DNA of 64,000 nt, from contig MU001673.1 of NCBI GenBank assembly GCA_010093515.1, positions 939,320 through 1,003,319 of the forward strand, read 5' to 3'. Below the pieces are notes generated by a model. The model was given only the letters and a program-made list of their open reading frames with translations. It did no database searches and was not told the origin of the DNA. The stretch comes from Lineolata rhizophorae (taxonomy: Eukaryota; Ascomycota; Dothideomycetes; Lineolatales; Lineolataceae). The translations under genes were made by a program, and so were the position numbers. Shown here one piece after another: positions 22,865 through 34,996 of the stretch (the first letter of the stretch is position 1; every line of letters begins with the position of its first letter).

Positions 22865-24503
22865 GATAGGGATGGTCGGATGTGACGTGGTGAATCTGGC
22901 CTATTTCTCTGCTATGGAACGTTGCAATTAGTGTTTTGTCTGACAAGTATGGCCATGGGCTGAAAAGGTACTTCAGATAGAAAAATTTAAAAGCAACTCT
23001 GTCAGGATGTGTTGAATTTGGGTTGTGGCATGTTTTACGCCACTATATAAGCCTAGCAGCTTGACCACCATGGTACTCACGCTTTTCTATCAAGGGAACG
23101 AAAGGAGAAAGGAACCAACCCCGATTTGATAGTTTCACAACGTCGCTATGCGCAACTAGGTAATTTCGTGTGCCATTGCGGTTAGGTTTTTAGCCATTTT
23201 TTCTTCTTTTCACTAGGCATTTGACTTCTACGGTAGGATAACTGTCACATTAACGTAAGTTTAAACAAGTCTTCGCCTACAATTATGTCGCATCTAGACT
23301 CATCACCATTTGACCGTCTGGACCCGCTTCAGACTTCAGCGCCTTGCAGACGCAGAGGAATACTGCTCTGATCCCCGCCGACAAAATGGATACAGGTTCC
23401 CTTACTTAGAATATGGCGCTAGTGGGAACCACGAGTGCCCGCTTCAGGCGCAAGCATCGTCAAGCATGGCCCCGCGGTTCTCCAATACTACCAAAGAGAT
23501 GACGGCTTCGCCACCACCCGCGGCCGCCGTCGACGCGTCCAGGCCGTGTCTACGAGCTAGAGCGGCCCTCTTGCCCGATGGATACGTAGGCGCCGTAGAC
23601 ACTATTACGTAACCCGGCCCGCAGGCAGTGGGATGCGGAGGAACAGGTCCCAGGACCGTGGCCAACTGGGCGGAACCGCCTCGAACCCCTACCCATGGCG
23701 CGGGCACCCCGGCGACCCACGTAGGTATGTAAGGACAGAACGCCTTCTGTTAGCCTTCCGTCCCGACGGCTGCTGGCGCCAGCATGTCCTGGCCTGCAAC
23801 TAGCCAACTTGGCCGGAAAGACCGGCGGGGTATCGCTCGCGCCTTGGTGCGATGCTGCTGGCTACAGAGGAGCTATACATACGTATAGATGCTAACAACG
23901 GTGTGGAAAACCAGCGCTCGGCGTGCTGTGCTACCCCTAGCGCTCCACCTGTTCTTGTCTCTCCAGGAAGTGGTGCATGCATGCCCCTAGTGAGGTTGCT
24001 GCCCCGGGACGCGAGCCGTGCGAGGAGCCGTGGGAACTTCGAAGACGTTCCCGTCGGTTCCGGGACTCTCGATTTTTTTATTTTTCTTCGGTACCAAACT
24101 TCGCTGCCAGGTTGGATCGGCCGTTCTAGGCACTTGCGGTACCTTCTAGCTCGAAGTCGCCGAAGTGTGGGCGCCGTTTGGGGAGAGCGTAGAGGAAGAT
24201 ACGGAGTTCTCAAATATATTGAAGACTCAAAAATCCAGCCCTGTCAGAAGAGAATAATACTGTGGCCGTTGCCATTTGCTAGCATATGGATCCACCATTT
24301 CTAATATCGACTGATGTAAAAGTATAGAGCTCTCATTATCTATTCTACTACATACGCCGGATAAACATACATCCAAAATAGGGTATCTACGAGGAATTAG
24401 TGGAAAATGCACTCACCACGTCCTCAAAAACTAAAATCAGACACCCCTCATTCCAAACCGTACTTCCCATTCCCCATCCCGCATTCCTCGAGCACCACCC
24501 CCT
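22865..24503. other. intergenic region, 1.6 kb
   Basis: 3'-3' gap between the Adh6-type gene and BTN1. Bases 22880-23300 are AT-richer. Frames at 23310-23612, 23852-24304 and their complements have no domain features. I see no gene. Confidence 0.55.
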
Positions 24504-26355
24504 TCACGTTCTCGTACACCAATCCCTCCCCACCCTCACCTGATACCTACAAATCGCCACCTCGACCGCCATAGCCACGAACCCAGCCACGCAGATGCCC
24601 GCGCTATCGCTCACGCTCGTGGCCGCGAGGCTAAACTCCCTCTCGGCGAGGGGCACCTTCTCGCTGATCTCGGCAAACGTGCTCACGTAGACGAGGCCGC
24701 CGAGCAGGCCCTCCCAGAAGACGACGGCGAAGACGGGCCAGACGGAGGGGATGAAGAAGAAGAGCGCGTGCGCGGCCAGCAGCGCCAGGTTGGCCACCTG
24801 CAGCAGCGCGGGCGCGTACAGCGCGTGCACGCGGACGAAGGGCGTCGACGAGCGCGAGACGAAGACGCCGGCCTGGTAGACGGCCGCGTACGCCGGGTAG
24901 AAGGCCCGGTACGAGCTAAAGGGCGAGGCCGCCAGCGGGAACAGCAGCGTCGGCGCCACGCCCTGGTTGATGGTGTACTCGGCCACGTACACGAGCAGGA
25001 GCGGCAGCATGTAGGGCAGGAAGAGGTGCCGCGCGCGACGCAGGTTGGCCCGGAACCCGGACAGGAGGCCGGCGCCGCCGTCGCCGCCACGGCGCTTGGC
25101 CTTCGCCGTCGCATCGTCGAAGCTACGGCCCGAGGATGAGCGCAGCGACGTGCCGAGCAGCGTGTCGCGCTCGCCTTGGGCCTCGGCGCTCTCCGCCCGG
25201 GCCGACACCTCACCCCCCAGGTCCGACCCGTCCTCGCTCCTGGCGTCGTCGTCTTCGTCGCCCTCCACTCTCTCGTACCCGCCGGGGCGCGCCGCCGGGG
25301 CCGGGCGCTCGAGCCTCAGCGGGCCGCGCGGCAGCACGACGAAGAAGGAGACGAGCATGACGACGGGCAGGAAGGAGAAGGCGAGCAAGGAGGTGCGGAC
25401 GCCGAGGCCGATGGTGGTGGTGGCGAGCACGTAGGCGCCGGCGCCTCCCAGGCCGGCGGCGCCGGTGCCGCTGCCCCACGCCGCCAGGCTGAAGGGCCCG
25501 TAGTAGTGCGTCAGGCCCAGGAAGGAGAGCTCGCCGCCGCCGGAGCTGAGGCTCGCGAGCGCGACGCCGCACATGCGCGACGCGATGGCCGAGCCGGACT
25601 CGGCGACGAGCAGCGTGTGCGTGGCCGTGTCGCCGTCGGCCGCCGGCGGCTGGGAGGACGGTGTGAGCGCGATGAGGAGCATGCCGCAGGTGGAGAGGGC
25701 AACGAAGACGAGGACGCGGACCGAGTACGGGACATGGTGGATGAAGTAGGGGGCGACGAGCTTGGTGGCGAAGGAGGGGACGACGTCGAAGAGGAGGACC
25801 AGGCCCTTGGGGAAGTCGGGCCCGACGAGGTCGAGCGCGGCGGAGAGGATGATGACGTAGAGGACGTTGTTGATGAGGCCTAGGGAATCGTTGGACGGCT
25901 CGAGTTAGAGGCTTGAGAGGGGCTCACGGCGCTCACTCCGAGCACGGCAGCGGACAGCGTATGGGCTCCGGTTTGGGTAGGTGGGGAGGGTAGCGGGGTG
26001 GGCTCGGGCTCGGAGCGGCGCCTTCTCGCGCGATGCCGGGGCCTCGATCGCGAAAGATGGCTTTGCATCCCGTTGTTTGCGTTGCAACGCGGCCCTTTCT
26101 GGCTCGCGGCGGGCCAGCTGCTACATCACCAGCAGCAGCTGCGCGGCCGGGCTTGGCTGCACGAGCGGGAGCACGCACGGCGCGGCGGCATGCACGTCGA
26201 TGAAAGCAGACGAAGGGCCGAGTAGTAAGACTGACAAACGCACCGAAGAACCAAAAGGCGGCGCACACGCGCGGATCAGCGCCCTCGAAGACGGCCTTGA
26301 GCCGCGCGCGGTACAGCGCCCATGTTGCTCCTGGCGAGCCGGGCATGGGCAGCAT
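24504..26355 (-). CDS. BTN1: BTN1 / CLN3 (battenin) vacuolar membrane protein
   Basis: Two exons, 26355-26244 and 25879-24504, with an unusually long intron of 364 nt, give 495 residues. The join rebuilds [19 protein letters not shown], a hallmark of CLN3 proteins. Other landmarks are [63 protein letters not shown] (the G-rich core), FVVLPRG and the C-terminal [17 protein letters not shown] and [20 protein letters not shown] (about residues 424-467). CLN3 proteins reside in the vacuole/lysosome membrane and affect luminal pH and arginine or glycerophosphodiester handling. A charged, flexible insert of roughly 90 residues (Glu/Asp- and Ser-rich) lies between membrane segments 6 and 7. ATG 26355 or 26346 could be used; upstream frame is low-complexity. 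Confidence 0.9.
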
Positions 26356-27405
26356 CGCCGGGAGGCGCGAACTCGAATGCGGCGGATGGGAGGGCACGGC
26401 AAGCGGCGGGGTGGTGGTGGTGGTGGTGGTGATGGCGGCGCTGGCGGCGGAGGCGGTGGTGCCGCGGCTGCTGCGGGAAGAAGCAACAGCGCGGGGCCGA
26501 TAAGGCTGGCCGGGGTGGGAGGGAGGAAGAGGGCAAGCAAGCAACAAGGGACGCGGACGGGCAGGAAACCGTGTGTACTACCTACGCAGGTGCAGGTGTG
26601 CAACGGCTGCGGCCGTCCGGAGGAGCCTACGACGGCTGGCGGCGGCTGACGGGGAGGCGCGCGGTGGCCCGAGCGGCGTATGTATTACCTCACCAGCAAC
26701 GGTGCGTCAGATGCGGCCTGCGCATGCGCGGAAGCGCGCGCGGCAGAAGCAGTCGAGAGCTTCGGGAAGAGGGGGGTGTGTGGGATTGATCGGGGGGTGC
26801 GGGGGGAGTCCGGGCGGTGCGCCGGCGGCCCTAGGCCGGGGGCCTGGGCGCAGCGGCCGAGGGCCAGCGTGTCGACGCGATATTAATTGGGCGCGGCGGG
26901 GGAGGGGGAGGGGGATAGATTTGGCGTGCGCGAGGGAGACAGCCAGCTGCAGGTGGTTGGACGCTGCGCAGGCGGCGCCGGCTGCAGGCGCGTGAGACAA
27001 GCAGACGGCCCAACCCTGGAGGCGGCGGCATCCCGGGGGCATGGGGCCCTCCCGGGTCTTGCATGGTGGGCGGCCGCCGTTGCTGTTAGGCACTTAGGCT
27101 CATACGTCTACATCTGTACGGACAGTGCAGGCCACGTAAACGGCCTTAATGCCGCCGTTCGCGAAGGCCGCCCGAGCGGCAGCAGATCGCCCTGGGTCCC
27201 GGGCTCGAGGCTGCGAGCCCGGCGCCCAATCGAGAGGCCGGAAATGCTGGTGGAACGAAAAGCACAAAAAAAAGGCACGCCCACCGCACGCCTCCCCTCA
27301 GGACCGGGGCAGCAGCCGGTGCAACCACACTGCGCACACACCGACGCTCTGATACACACTTAGGAGCGGTACCAGGGCCGCCCGATATTATATATAATAA
27401 GGCGC

Positions 27406-27419
27406 GCACACACACACAC
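27406..27419. repeat. (CA)n microsatellite
   Basis: Seven CA units in the BTN1/RXT3 spacer, preceded by a TATATAATAA stretch. Confidence 0.8.
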
Positions 27420-27711
27420 GCGCCGAGCACGTACATACCTACACACATAGCAGATGCGTAGGCCCATACTTAGCAGCAGGTCGGTATACATGCACGGGAC
27501 ACCCGGACCAGAACTTCGAAACGATGCCGACGGGCGGCCTGTGCGCGGCGGGCATGCAGCCCTCGAGCACGGCGCATCGTGGCATCTCGCACGGCTGCGC
27601 GGGCGCCGGGACAGCCAGTCCCGCGCGCGGAGAGGCCCAGCCGCTTGCTGTTTGCTGCTCTGCTGCCAGCAGGCCGGCGAGGGAGCTGCGCGGGCGCGGC
27701 GCCGCTGCGGG

Positions 27712-27735
27712 TGCTGCTGCTGCTGCTGCTGCTGC
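27712..27735. repeat. (TGC)n microsatellite
   Basis: Eight uninterrupted TGC units within the GC-rich spacer. It lies outside recognised coding sequence. Confidence 0.9.
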
Positions 27736-27992
27736 GCCCGCCCGCCGGCGGGAGCGCGCAGCGTCGCGTCACATGTGTGGGGATGGAGAGGGAGCAGCGG
27801 GCGCCGGGGGCGGGTGGAGGAGAACTGGCGGCTTGCAGGGATTGGGCGCCGGCGCCGCGCGCGATCCCCCTGCTGCCCCATGTCCCGCCGAGCGCCATGG
27901 GGCAAGCAAGCAACCGGCCCCGGCACCACCCAGAGCTAGCCGCAGCGCCGCGGCTGGCGGTGACTGACCCACGGCTTCCCTACCTTCCGCTG

Positions 27993-28015
27993 CTCTCTCT
28001 CTCTCTCTCTCTCTC
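27993..28015. repeat. (CT)n microsatellite
   Basis: About eleven CT dinucleotides followed by more C/T-rich sequence about 370 bp before the RXT3 start codon. Such tracts are common in fungal promoters and leaders. Confidence 0.9.
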
Positions 28016-28385
28016 GCTCCTCGCCCTCCTCCTTCTCTCGCTCTCCACCTGAGCGCCTGCCCGTGCCAACTGCGCCGGACGCCCCATCTGCCCTTCCACA
28101 TCGAGCCCGTTCACCCTTCCCGCACGTACGCATTCCGCCCTCCTCGCATCGTCCACTGTTTTTCTCACACCCCCTCCCACCGCAGCGCAGGGCCGCGCAG
28201 TTAACCCACACACACCATGCCCTGCCGCACCTGCTCTCGCCGCCGTCCGGTCTAGAAGAGCTTCCAAAACACCTACCAGAGAACCGTTCCCAGAGCATCT
28301 CGCTAGGCCGTTGTCTGGCCCCTTCGGCTCGACGACCCCATCTAGTCTTGCCATCGGGCCGTGACCTGAGCTCAAACGCCCAGTC

Positions 28386-31300
28386 ATGGACCCTCGGGGA
28401 CCGCCCCAGCAGCAATCACCGCAGCACCCGCCGCACCAGCAGCAGCATACTTACTCTAGGCCTCCAGAGCGTCCGCTCATCCACAATCCAAACCACCAGA
28501 CCGCTCCTGGTCCCCCGCCTCCGCCACCGCCGGCAGGCCAGCATCCTGGCTATCCGTACGGGCCTCATGCCTCGCAGCCTCCCGTGCACGTGCCCTTCCA
28601 AGACCCTTTCCCGCCTCGTCGCGACCCGTTTCTCCCCTCGGCGCAGTCCCAGCAAAGGCGCGGCAGCTACAGCCTGTCGAGCCGCGATGCGCCGCCCGGT
28701 ACGCCGCAGGACAGGACACCGTTGGGTGGGGGATGGCACAACGCTTCCGGTACGAGATGCCCGTTAGAACCTCGGGTGTGGCGTCGACGAGACGAGGTTT
28801 CGCTGTGCTTGGGTGGCCTGCGGTAGGTGGGCGTCAACTTCTTTGACGCCTTCCGACGCGCGTTGAGCCCTTTTCGTGCCCGTCTATTCTGCCCTTTTTT
28901 TTGCATTATGCTTTGTAGTGCAAAGTGGCTTTCCGGCGTGTTCAGTTGGCGTTGGTTCTGCACTGGCGCTCTCTGGCGGCACGGTGACGGGCTCGAAGAA
29001 GGCTGCAACAGTGGCTGCAGGCCTTCCCCTTGCATTGAGCGTTACTTTGGTTTCTCGGTCGCACAGTAGCCCGATTTCTCCTCTTTTCTGTACACTTTTC
29101 CTTTGTCCCCTCGCTCTTGTTTTTCGCACATCGCGGTGGAAGCAGATGCAAGCGCGGCGGCCCCATTTTTGCGCCTCCCGGGCCCTCGTCATTTTGCTTT
29201 GCCCGCTCGGGCGGAACGCTAGGGCCGGCCACCCCTGCCCTTGGCGCTAATGCCCGTCTCGGGTACCCAAGCGATCGACCTAGATTTTCTGACGTTTCGC
29301 CCGTTTCAGGCACTCCCAGCAATGCTCAGCAGCAAGCAGCTCATCCGCAGCCGGCATTGCCAACAACCCAGAGCTCCAGCGCCCCAAGCTCCGCCTACGG
29401 CTATGATTCGTCCCGCCGACGCTCGCTAGGCGGCGGAAGCCCGCCTCGCTACTACGGCGGTAAGTTTTTCCGAGCGCGCCACATTGACTGACGCGACCGG
29501 CAACCCCCTTGTGCCCTTGTCCTACCGTCGGCATCCCCTTCCAAGACCTCCCCGGCCGGAAACAAACTAGATGCTCATGTTTGGTTTCAGTGCCTCACGA
29601 ACCTCCGCCACCGCCATCGTTTGGCTCTCGCCATATGCCTCCCCCATCGTCGCCGCAGCAGCAGAGCCCAATGCCTTCCTACGCGTCCGGTCGAGCCGGT
29701 CCCGCCCCTTCACCGGCGCCGCCGTCATTTCCACACTCGCGGGATCTCCCTGGCTTGGGATCGGGACACAGGCCGGGTAGCAGCATGTCCATCTCGTCGC
29801 TCATAGGGTCGGAGCCCCCGAGTGTGCACCAGCCTCCCCAGCACTCGCCCCCGACGTCTTCGACTGCAGTTTCGCCTTCCACAAAGGCAATGCAGCCTCC
29901 CTCGCCGCGCAGAACATATCATGCAGCATCGCGCTCGGAGTACGGGTCCTATCCGAGACCCGAGGCTGCGGACAAATACGCTCCTAGCGCTGGTTCCACA
30001 CCTAGACTTGCGGATATGTCTGCCCAGCTAGCGGGTTCACCGCCGCGAGGTTACGGGAGCGCTCGCGCATCTCCTGAGCGAGGTCGTCCCCCTGTACCTC
30101 AATCCCAACCTCCCTACCAGTCCGGAGCCACAGGTCCATCTAACCCTTATCCCCCGAGGGAGAGTGCCGAGCTGGAGCCGGGTCGGTCGACCGTTCCTGG
30201 CGTCCCTCGTCCGAATAGCCAGCCCACCGGCTCGTTCCCACCGCCTGCTCGTGACGGGGAACCGAGAGACAGATACGATCCAGTTATGAAGACGCAGCCT
30301 AGGCCCCATTACAGGTATGGCCCGGCTCCCGATCGCCGCCCGTATGCAGAGCACCAGCATCACCAGCATCACTCACACCAGCAAAGCCCGCCCACGTCTG
30401 CTCCCGCTGAAAGGCCTCCGCCACCTCCGCAGATCGGTGGAGAGCAAGACCGACCTATTACCGTGCAGCCGGTAGCGCATTCCGCGTACAGTCCGCCACA
30501 GGGTCAGCCACGTAGCGTGCCACATCAACAAGCTCCTCCTCCTCCTCCTCCGCCGCCACAGGCGGGTCCATATTGGCGCGGGGTCCCGAAGGAAGATTCG
30601 AGAGAACAGTCAGGACCTCGAGAGTCAAATTTCTACAGGAATGGCCCAGGAGGATTGCGGCACAATGGAAGCGAGGCGCCAAGCTCAAGCGGGACTCCTA
30701 GCGATGCTAGCAGCCGCCCGTCGCAGGATCACCTAGGGAGACGGGGAGAGCATTTTCATCCCGTCCCTGTAGCTCATGACCACGTTCCGGACCCAAGAAG
30801 GAACGACCATTCTGCAAGCCACACTCCTAGCGGCCCTGGGTATGGCCCGCGACCACCCTACGAAGGAGTTCCGCGGAGGCCGGGTGAGGAGATGCAGCAC
30901 TCCCGGTCGTTCCTGGGTGTGAGTTCGGAGATGAGCCGACGAACGGGCCGCGCGTCGCCTCTTCCGCAAGCCGTGCACGGTGCGCAGGCGAAGCACCAAG
31001 GACCTGGTGAAGATCCAAACATCAAGAGTGAATTCGGCCGTATGTTTTCTGGATTGGGTGCAGGCCTGTCTAGCGTTCCATCGGGGAATGGCGGCACCAA
31101 TACGCCGTCGCGTGGAAGTCCCATGCCGACAGTGAGGCCAATGGAAGGTAGGGAGCCCATCCCGTCACTTGGCGCGGATATGGCGCGAGATGGCTCTCGT
31201 GGTATTAGGAAGGCTCGCCGTATCAAAGAGGAAGACGGCAAGGCTGGAAGTGAGAGTGGGGATGGCCGTGGAACACCGACTCTAGGTGGACCACGGGCCG

Positions 31301-32594
31301 CCAAGCGGCCGAAGCATGCCCACACAGCGCATCATCATCACCACCACCATCCGCATAGTCATCAGTATGTGATATCTTTGCTGTCGTCCTTCCCGTCTAT
31401 TCTACCCGCTAATTCGATGCTAGTCACCACCATCATAAGCCAGAAGACGATGTGTTCAACAACGGTTCGAATGCAAGTCCCGCGGGAGCCATCCTAGGCC
31501 CTTACAACGCGATGAAGATACCTCCTCAACCACCACAGGCAGGCACAACGCCAACCCCGCACCATCACCACCATCATCATCACCATGCTCCGCCTCCTGT
31601 CGCTGGTGGTCCTGTCGGATCTGCCATACACCCACATCAGCCTCACCATCATCATCACCCTCCAAAGCCTTCTCCCGTACCTGGCCCGTCGGCTACGCCG
31701 GCCGCCGCAGCTCCTCCACCGCCACGCGTGGCATCGCCGAGGAGGCCCCCCCCCACGACGACAATTATTAGTCAGCCTGTAATCGATAGCGTAGCCCACT
31801 TGCCGCGCCAACACCTTGGTAGTGGCGTATACAAGGCACGGCCTACGCTGCCTGCATCGGCAACGACTCCTCTTGACGCCAAGAATGGCTATACGTCGCG
31901 TCCGAACCCGATGCCTCGCTTCGACGGGAAGGAGAATTGTACTTTCACCGTCAGAGTGCACAGGTACTATTTGACCGCGGACCAGAGGGAGGTTATCACC
32001 AGCTCGCGCTTCCTGTGGGGAACGGGCATCTACACGGACGACTCGGACGTGGTCGCGATGGCGATTCACGAAGGCTGGATTCGAGGCGAGTGGGGCGCCG
32101 ACGTGGACGTGGGGATGCTAGGCATAAAGGGCGTGGAGAACGGCATCAACGGCGCCGCCAAGGCGGGCAAGGGCGGCGTCAACCACAGCAAGGTCGGGAA
32201 CGGTGACGTGGGAGACGAGTACGGAGAGGACGAGGACGAGGTGCCGACGGTGATGACGGCGCCGCCGGCGACGGGGCCCGTGGTGCCACCGCGCGGCCAC
32301 GAGCTCCACGTGACGCTGCTGATCCTGCCGCCGCTGCAGCGGTACGCGTCGACGACGGCGAACGGGATCCGGTCGCGCGAGTGGGGCCGGTCGCACGACG
32401 GCATGAGCGTCAAGATTGTGCGGATGGAGTGGGTGGACGAGGGGTGGGGCAGCAGGGGCGAGGAGAGGTCCGGGGAGGCTAAGAGGAAGAGGATGGCGGC
32501 GGAGAGCTTGATGGATTTGTTTAAGGGGAAGGATGGGGCGGAGGCCGGGCCGGGTGAGAGAGTGAAGGGCAGGGTGGCGGTTGGGGTTGCGTAA
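28386..32594 (+). CDS. RXT3: Rxt3-domain chromatin protein (histone deacetylase complex subunit)
   Basis: Four exons, 28386-28749, 29310-29459, 29591-31364 and 31424-32594, give 1152 residues. Rxt3 is an accessory subunit of the large Rpd3 histone deacetylase complex in yeast. Residues 1-920 are low-complexity: Pro/Gln/Ser/His-rich, with poly-Pro (PPPPPPPPP), long poly-His and basic KRPKHAHTAHH segments, and repeated PP-rich patches. The conserved Rxt3 domain runs from about residue 928 to 1110: FDGKENCTFTVRVHRYYLT, SSRFLWGTGIYTDDSDVVAM, IHEGWIRGEWGADVDV, HELHVTLLILPPLQRYAS and REWGRSHDGMSVKI. Intron 1 is 560 nt, long for this genome. The last intron (59 nt) interrupts a His tract. The long disordered part is typical of filamentous-fungus orthologues, which are larger than yeast Rxt3. 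Confidence 0.85.
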
Positions 32595-34371
32595 GTTGTT
32601 GCGGCAGGTGGTAAATGAGTGAGTAACTGTGTAGCGCAGAGTAGCCGATTTGGGAATTGGCTGCTAGGTTGTTGAGGACGTGGTATATTTATTTTTGTTT
32701 TTTTATTCTTGTAGGATTGAAGGGGGAAACGGTAAAAGTCATAGGAGGTATGGAGTATCCAAGTACTTTCTGTTCTAGTCATGGATGGGTCGAGGGGTGC
32801 CTATGGATACACACACATACGGAGGCATACTTTTCACGGCCGTTCTTTGATATGATTATGATGATAGCACTAAGAAGTAAGCAGGCAGACAGGCAGGCCG
32901 GCCGGCAAGGAAACGCAGAATTTATACCCTTTAAAGTCAGCAAATCATGTATTTCTCTTCTCTCGCGACCGTTTCTTATGCTTGCTTGGTTATGCTTTCC
33001 ATTCTAAATTCAACTTTTAGTACCTCCAAAAAAAAAAAAAAAAAAAGCTGGCCGTCTGGCTCTGCTGCGAGAAGAAACTTTGGACATATGTATGCTGCCT
33101 GCTGGCCGGCAAGATGGGAGGTTGAGGTTTGTGGCCTCTTTGCAGGGCATCATTATATGACTCGGCATCATTTACCTTTGGTGAGAATGGCAGCCGATTG
33201 GATATTTCTAGATTTGGTGCGTGGCGAGTATGTATTTTAATGACGTTGATTAATTGCGTCGAAGTCTTTCTTCGAGCGGCTTTCGTGTGTGAGGCGCGGG
33301 AGGTGCTGCTAATGAGGCAATTGGTCCAAATGAGCTTGTGATGTACTTCTTACCTGAAGAACAGGGGAAATGATCAAAAATTCCTCCTAGTCATCCACTC
33401 GCTCGAAAAGTTACTTTTTCCTTTGTGTTTTCTTCTTTCTCAACCCGTCGAAGGCACGTCCCCGGCTGTCGGTTCGCCTTGCGGGTATAGCGCAGCTTTG
33501 GCCTGCCCTATCATTTGCGCCGGCGGAGGGCTGGGCATAGATAAGGCGCGCCGACGGGTAGGCTTTTTATAAAGGTTTTAGCTGGCTTTGTCATGCCCCG
33601 CATTCAATTTTTTAATTTTTTAATTTTTTTCATTTTTGGCCGGAGAGGAGGACCCTATCTGTCTGTGCACGAGCCGGTTAGAACGTTTTCTCTTGTGTTC
33701 CTGCTCGAGGCCGTTATATGTACTACCGACGTACTTGTACCCGCCTACCTGCCCCTGTCGGCTACCAACGCCCGCCTTACTACCTCCTACGTGACTCACC
33801 AGGTACGACCTTCCGTTATCTGCCCGAGGGCGGTTGCCTTCTGCTACTCGAGCCCTCCGCCGGCTGCGACGGGCAATCGCCGCCGCACCACTGCGCGTTT
33901 CCTCAGCTATCGGTCCCGGGGTCGAGTGTATCGCGAAAGCCCTGGACGCAGCAAACTGAGCAGTCGTCATCCATCCGCCCCATCCGCCTATATACATCGA
34001 CACACTAAGCGTCTTAAGCCCATCGATCCAATCATATCCGCCCTCCAGCCAGCTCAGAGCTATCTACCACGGCGGGCATTTCGGCAACAGAGGAAAACGA
34101 AAAGAGAGGGGGGAAAGAATTACGATAGGCCAACTCGACGACGTACTCTCCCTCATATCCGACGCGTCTTGTCGCCCTCCGTTTTTCTCGCCTGTAGAGA
34201 TCGTGAAGCGATCCCGACGACGCCGGCTGGCACAATCAACACGGCCTGTCCATCTGCATCGATCGTTCCCGATACCACGCCGCACTCGGAAACCGCGGCC
34301 GTGGAGGCAATCGTCAGCTTACTCGGCAGCCTTGCAGCCGTCCGCTGTTCGAGAGAAGGGAAGGAAGCAAA
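32595..34371. other. intergenic region, RXT3 3' side
   Basis: Contains a poly-A run of 19 at 33028-33046 and an AT-rich block. The open frame 33593-34375 (+) looks non-coding: compositionally mixed, with no motif. 33600-33640 is a T/A-run stretch (tttttaattttttaatttttttc). No gene was recognised. Confidence 0.5.
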
Positions 34372-34996
34372 ATGATGGCATCGTGGGTCAAGAATTACTC
34401 CATCGGCACGGTACGTCAAAGACGTTTTCCTTCTCCTGCTTTCACTTCTCTCCGTCGCGCGTCGCCTTGCTATCCGCGGACCCTGCTCTGCGGCTGGACT
34501 CACCACGGGATCGCCTGGACGCTAGCTACCTACATACAGAGCCCCGCCGTCCCTGGCCCGGAGGAAGGAGCTCCAACTACTCCGTAGAACCGGCCCCGAA
34601 TTGCCCACCGAGGACGCGCGGGACGAGATGCGGAAGCCAATGACGCGACGGAACTTGCTTTCCCCCTTCCGTTTCACGATCTCTTATCCTCAACTTCTCG
34701 CGGCCCCCCCGACCACTTTGCTGCGCCACCGCCGCCCACCGAGTCAACAAAAGTTCCCCGGTGTGGCTGGTGGCGGGGGGGAGGGGGAGGGGGTGTTCGT
34801 GCCAGATCTACCGTGGGATCCGTGCGGCCCTGTCCCGGTCCCTGACGCCCTCGCGACCCGATTTTCGGCGAGCGCTGCCGCCGCCACTGCTAGATCGACC
34901 GGGGCCGGCCGGGGTTGGCGGGGGCGAGGGGCCCGGGGGGGAAGGGGGGCACCGGCCCAAAGCTCCGGCAGAAGCGAGAATCCTTGCTCCCGTTGA
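34372..34996 (+). CDS. possible small two-exon gene, unrecognised
   Basis: A short exon 34372-34410 (MMASWVKNYSIGT) ends exactly at a GTACGT donor. A second exon from 34526 (after CTAG) continues in phase with LPTYRAPPSLARRKELQLLR and then GPELPTEDARDEMRKPMTRR. The combined N-terminal 65 residues look protein-like: mixed charge, no low complexity, good codon variety. After about residue 75 the frame becomes Gly/Arg/Ala-rich, and it stays open to 34996 (169 residues). The true end may be earlier, through another intron. I do not recognise the family. It lies 2.1 kb upstream of the 6-phosphofructo-2-kinase gene on the same strand and could be an upstream gene or part of its leader. Coding status needs transcript evidence. 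Confidence 0.3.

Larger units (their letters stand above)
26356..28385. promoter_or_regulatory. GC-rich bidirectional promoter/leader region, BTN1 / RXT3
   Basis: Two kilobases of GC-rich, low-complexity DNA separate two head-to-head genes. It is dense in G-runs, CA, CT and CTG microsatellites and overlapping frames on both strands, none with family features. It probably carries both promoters and a long 5' UTR. The upper half of the CT tract (27993-28015) lies near where the RXT3 leader would be. Confidence 0.45.

Noticed and set aside
24683-25213. Arg-rich frame within the BTN1 gene
   Set aside because: It is a shadow of the BTN1 exon in another frame, created by high third-position GC.
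33593-34375. 260-codon plus-strand open frame
   Set aside because: No family motif, biased and erratic composition, and it overlaps other frames of similar quality. Long open frames arise by chance in such GC-mixed DNA.
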